Below, one piece after another: positions 6,354 to 6,652 of a DNA stretch of 6,652 bases. Source of the stretch: Bacteroidota bacterium (GTDB taxonomy: Bacteria > Bacteroidota > Bacteroidia > Bacteroidales > UBA1556); assembly GCA_003648395.1 (NCBI GenBank), contig QMPB01000255.1, positions 1-6,652 on the forward strand. Direction: 5' to 3'. Below the pieces are notes generated by a model, which was given only the letters and a program-made list of their open reading frames with translations, ran no database searches and was not told where the DNA came from. A program made the position numbers and the translations under genes. Each line of letters opens with the position of its first letter. The stretch's first letter is position 1.

Positions 6354-6652
6354 GAAAGATACAACGAAAGCCAAAATGGATGAAAAGTCCATTACCATCA
6401 GGTAAAACATATATTAATGTAAAAGATATTGTTGCTAAGAATAAACTTCATACTATATGTACTAGTGGAAACTGCCCAAATATGGGAGAATGTTGGAATG
6501 CAGGAACTGCTACTTTCATGATTCTTGGTGAAATTTGTACTCGTTCGTGTAAGTTTTGCAATACAATGACAGGAGTTCCTTTGGCTGTAGATTATGATGA
6601 GCCAAATAGAATTGCTGATTCTGTAATAAAGATGAATCTTAAACATTGTGTA
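6341..6652 (+). CDS. lipA: Lipoyl synthase, radical SAM, N-terminal 104 residues (runs off the right edge)
   Basis: Radical-SAM enzyme that inserts two sulphur atoms at C6 and C8 of protein-bound octanoyl chains, completing lipoate after LipB. The frame is open from the ATG at 6341 to the last base, 104 codons without a stop; the family is usually about 280-320 residues, so roughly two thirds is outside. Both cluster motifs are visible: the auxiliary-cluster cysteines C40, C45 and C51 ([15 protein letters not shown]4CX5C) and the radical-SAM cysteines C66, C70 and C73 ([12 protein letters not shown]3CX2C). The N-terminus has the family form [22 protein letters not shown]. The first ATG after an in-frame TGA at 6320-6322 is the one at 6341, so the start is well fixed. 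The first ten residues are unusually basic ([10 protein letters not shown]) and lie in a repeat-like AAC-rich stretch. It is probably co-transcribed with lipB. Confidence 0.96.
   Translation, partial: MNNKRKIQRKPKWMKSPLPSGKTYINVKDIVAKNKLHTICTSGNCPNMGECWNAGTATFMILGEICTRSCKFCNTMTGVPLAVDYDEPNRIADSVIKMNLKHCV

Noticed and set aside
6398..6646. Minus-strand open frame of 82 codons
   Set aside because: It is antisense to lipA, whose cysteine motifs are clear on the plus strand.
1..6652. A defence island, mobile element or biosynthetic cluster
   Set aside because: No nuclease, helicase, toxin-antitoxin, integrase, transposase or modular synthase motif was seen; every gene belongs to a core metabolic, signalling or common membrane family.

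Overview
The window is strongly AT-rich and looks like an ordinary chromosomal segment of a member of the Bacteroidota. Three things support this: a DUF4783-type secreted protein (a family I know from this phylum) encoded directly before nadC, hybrid-type histidine kinase/receiver sequences of Bacteroidota character, and two intergenic matches to the phylum's -7 promoter element TAnnTTTG. I would guess the Bacteroidales/Marinilabiliales side, but the sequence alone does not settle the order. No rRNA, tRNA, CRISPR array, insertion sequence, integrase or phage gene is visible.

Layout. (1) Positions 1-1060, plus strand: the C-terminal ~352 residues of a two-helix PhoR-like sensor kinase; its start is cut off by the left edge, probably by only one codon. 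(2) Positions 1053-2917, minus strand: a second signalling unit, a six-helix membrane histidine kinase followed 2 bp later by a stand-alone receiver protein. The receiver gene converges on the PhoR-like gene and their stop-codon ends overlap by 8 bp. (3) Positions 2918-3182: an AT-rich spacer with one weak promoter candidate and no gene. (4) Positions 3183-5391, minus strand: a tight three-gene operon, DUF4783 protein - nadC - YihY/BrkB-type membrane protein, with gaps of 3 bp and 1 bp. (5) Positions 5392-5585: a divergent promoter region with one good -7 box for each direction, a 17-bp inverted repeat in the operon promoter and a 10-bp palindrome over the lipB promoter. (6) Positions 5586-6652, plus strand: lipB and the first 104 codons of lipA, separated by 50 bp that contain a degenerate 7-bp tandem repeat.

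How the genes work together. LipB and LipA form the endogenous lipoylation pathway: octanoyl transfer from ACP, then sulphur insertion. NadC makes nicotinate mononucleotide in de novo NAD synthesis. The two kinases and the receiver are signal transduction genes with unknown inputs and outputs.

I do not see a clearly new multi-gene system. The points most worth a second look are the kinase/receiver pair, which looks like a hybrid kinase split into two genes, the unclassified six-helix sensor domain of that kinase, the inverted repeat in the nadC operon promoter, and the heptamer repeat between lipB and lipA.
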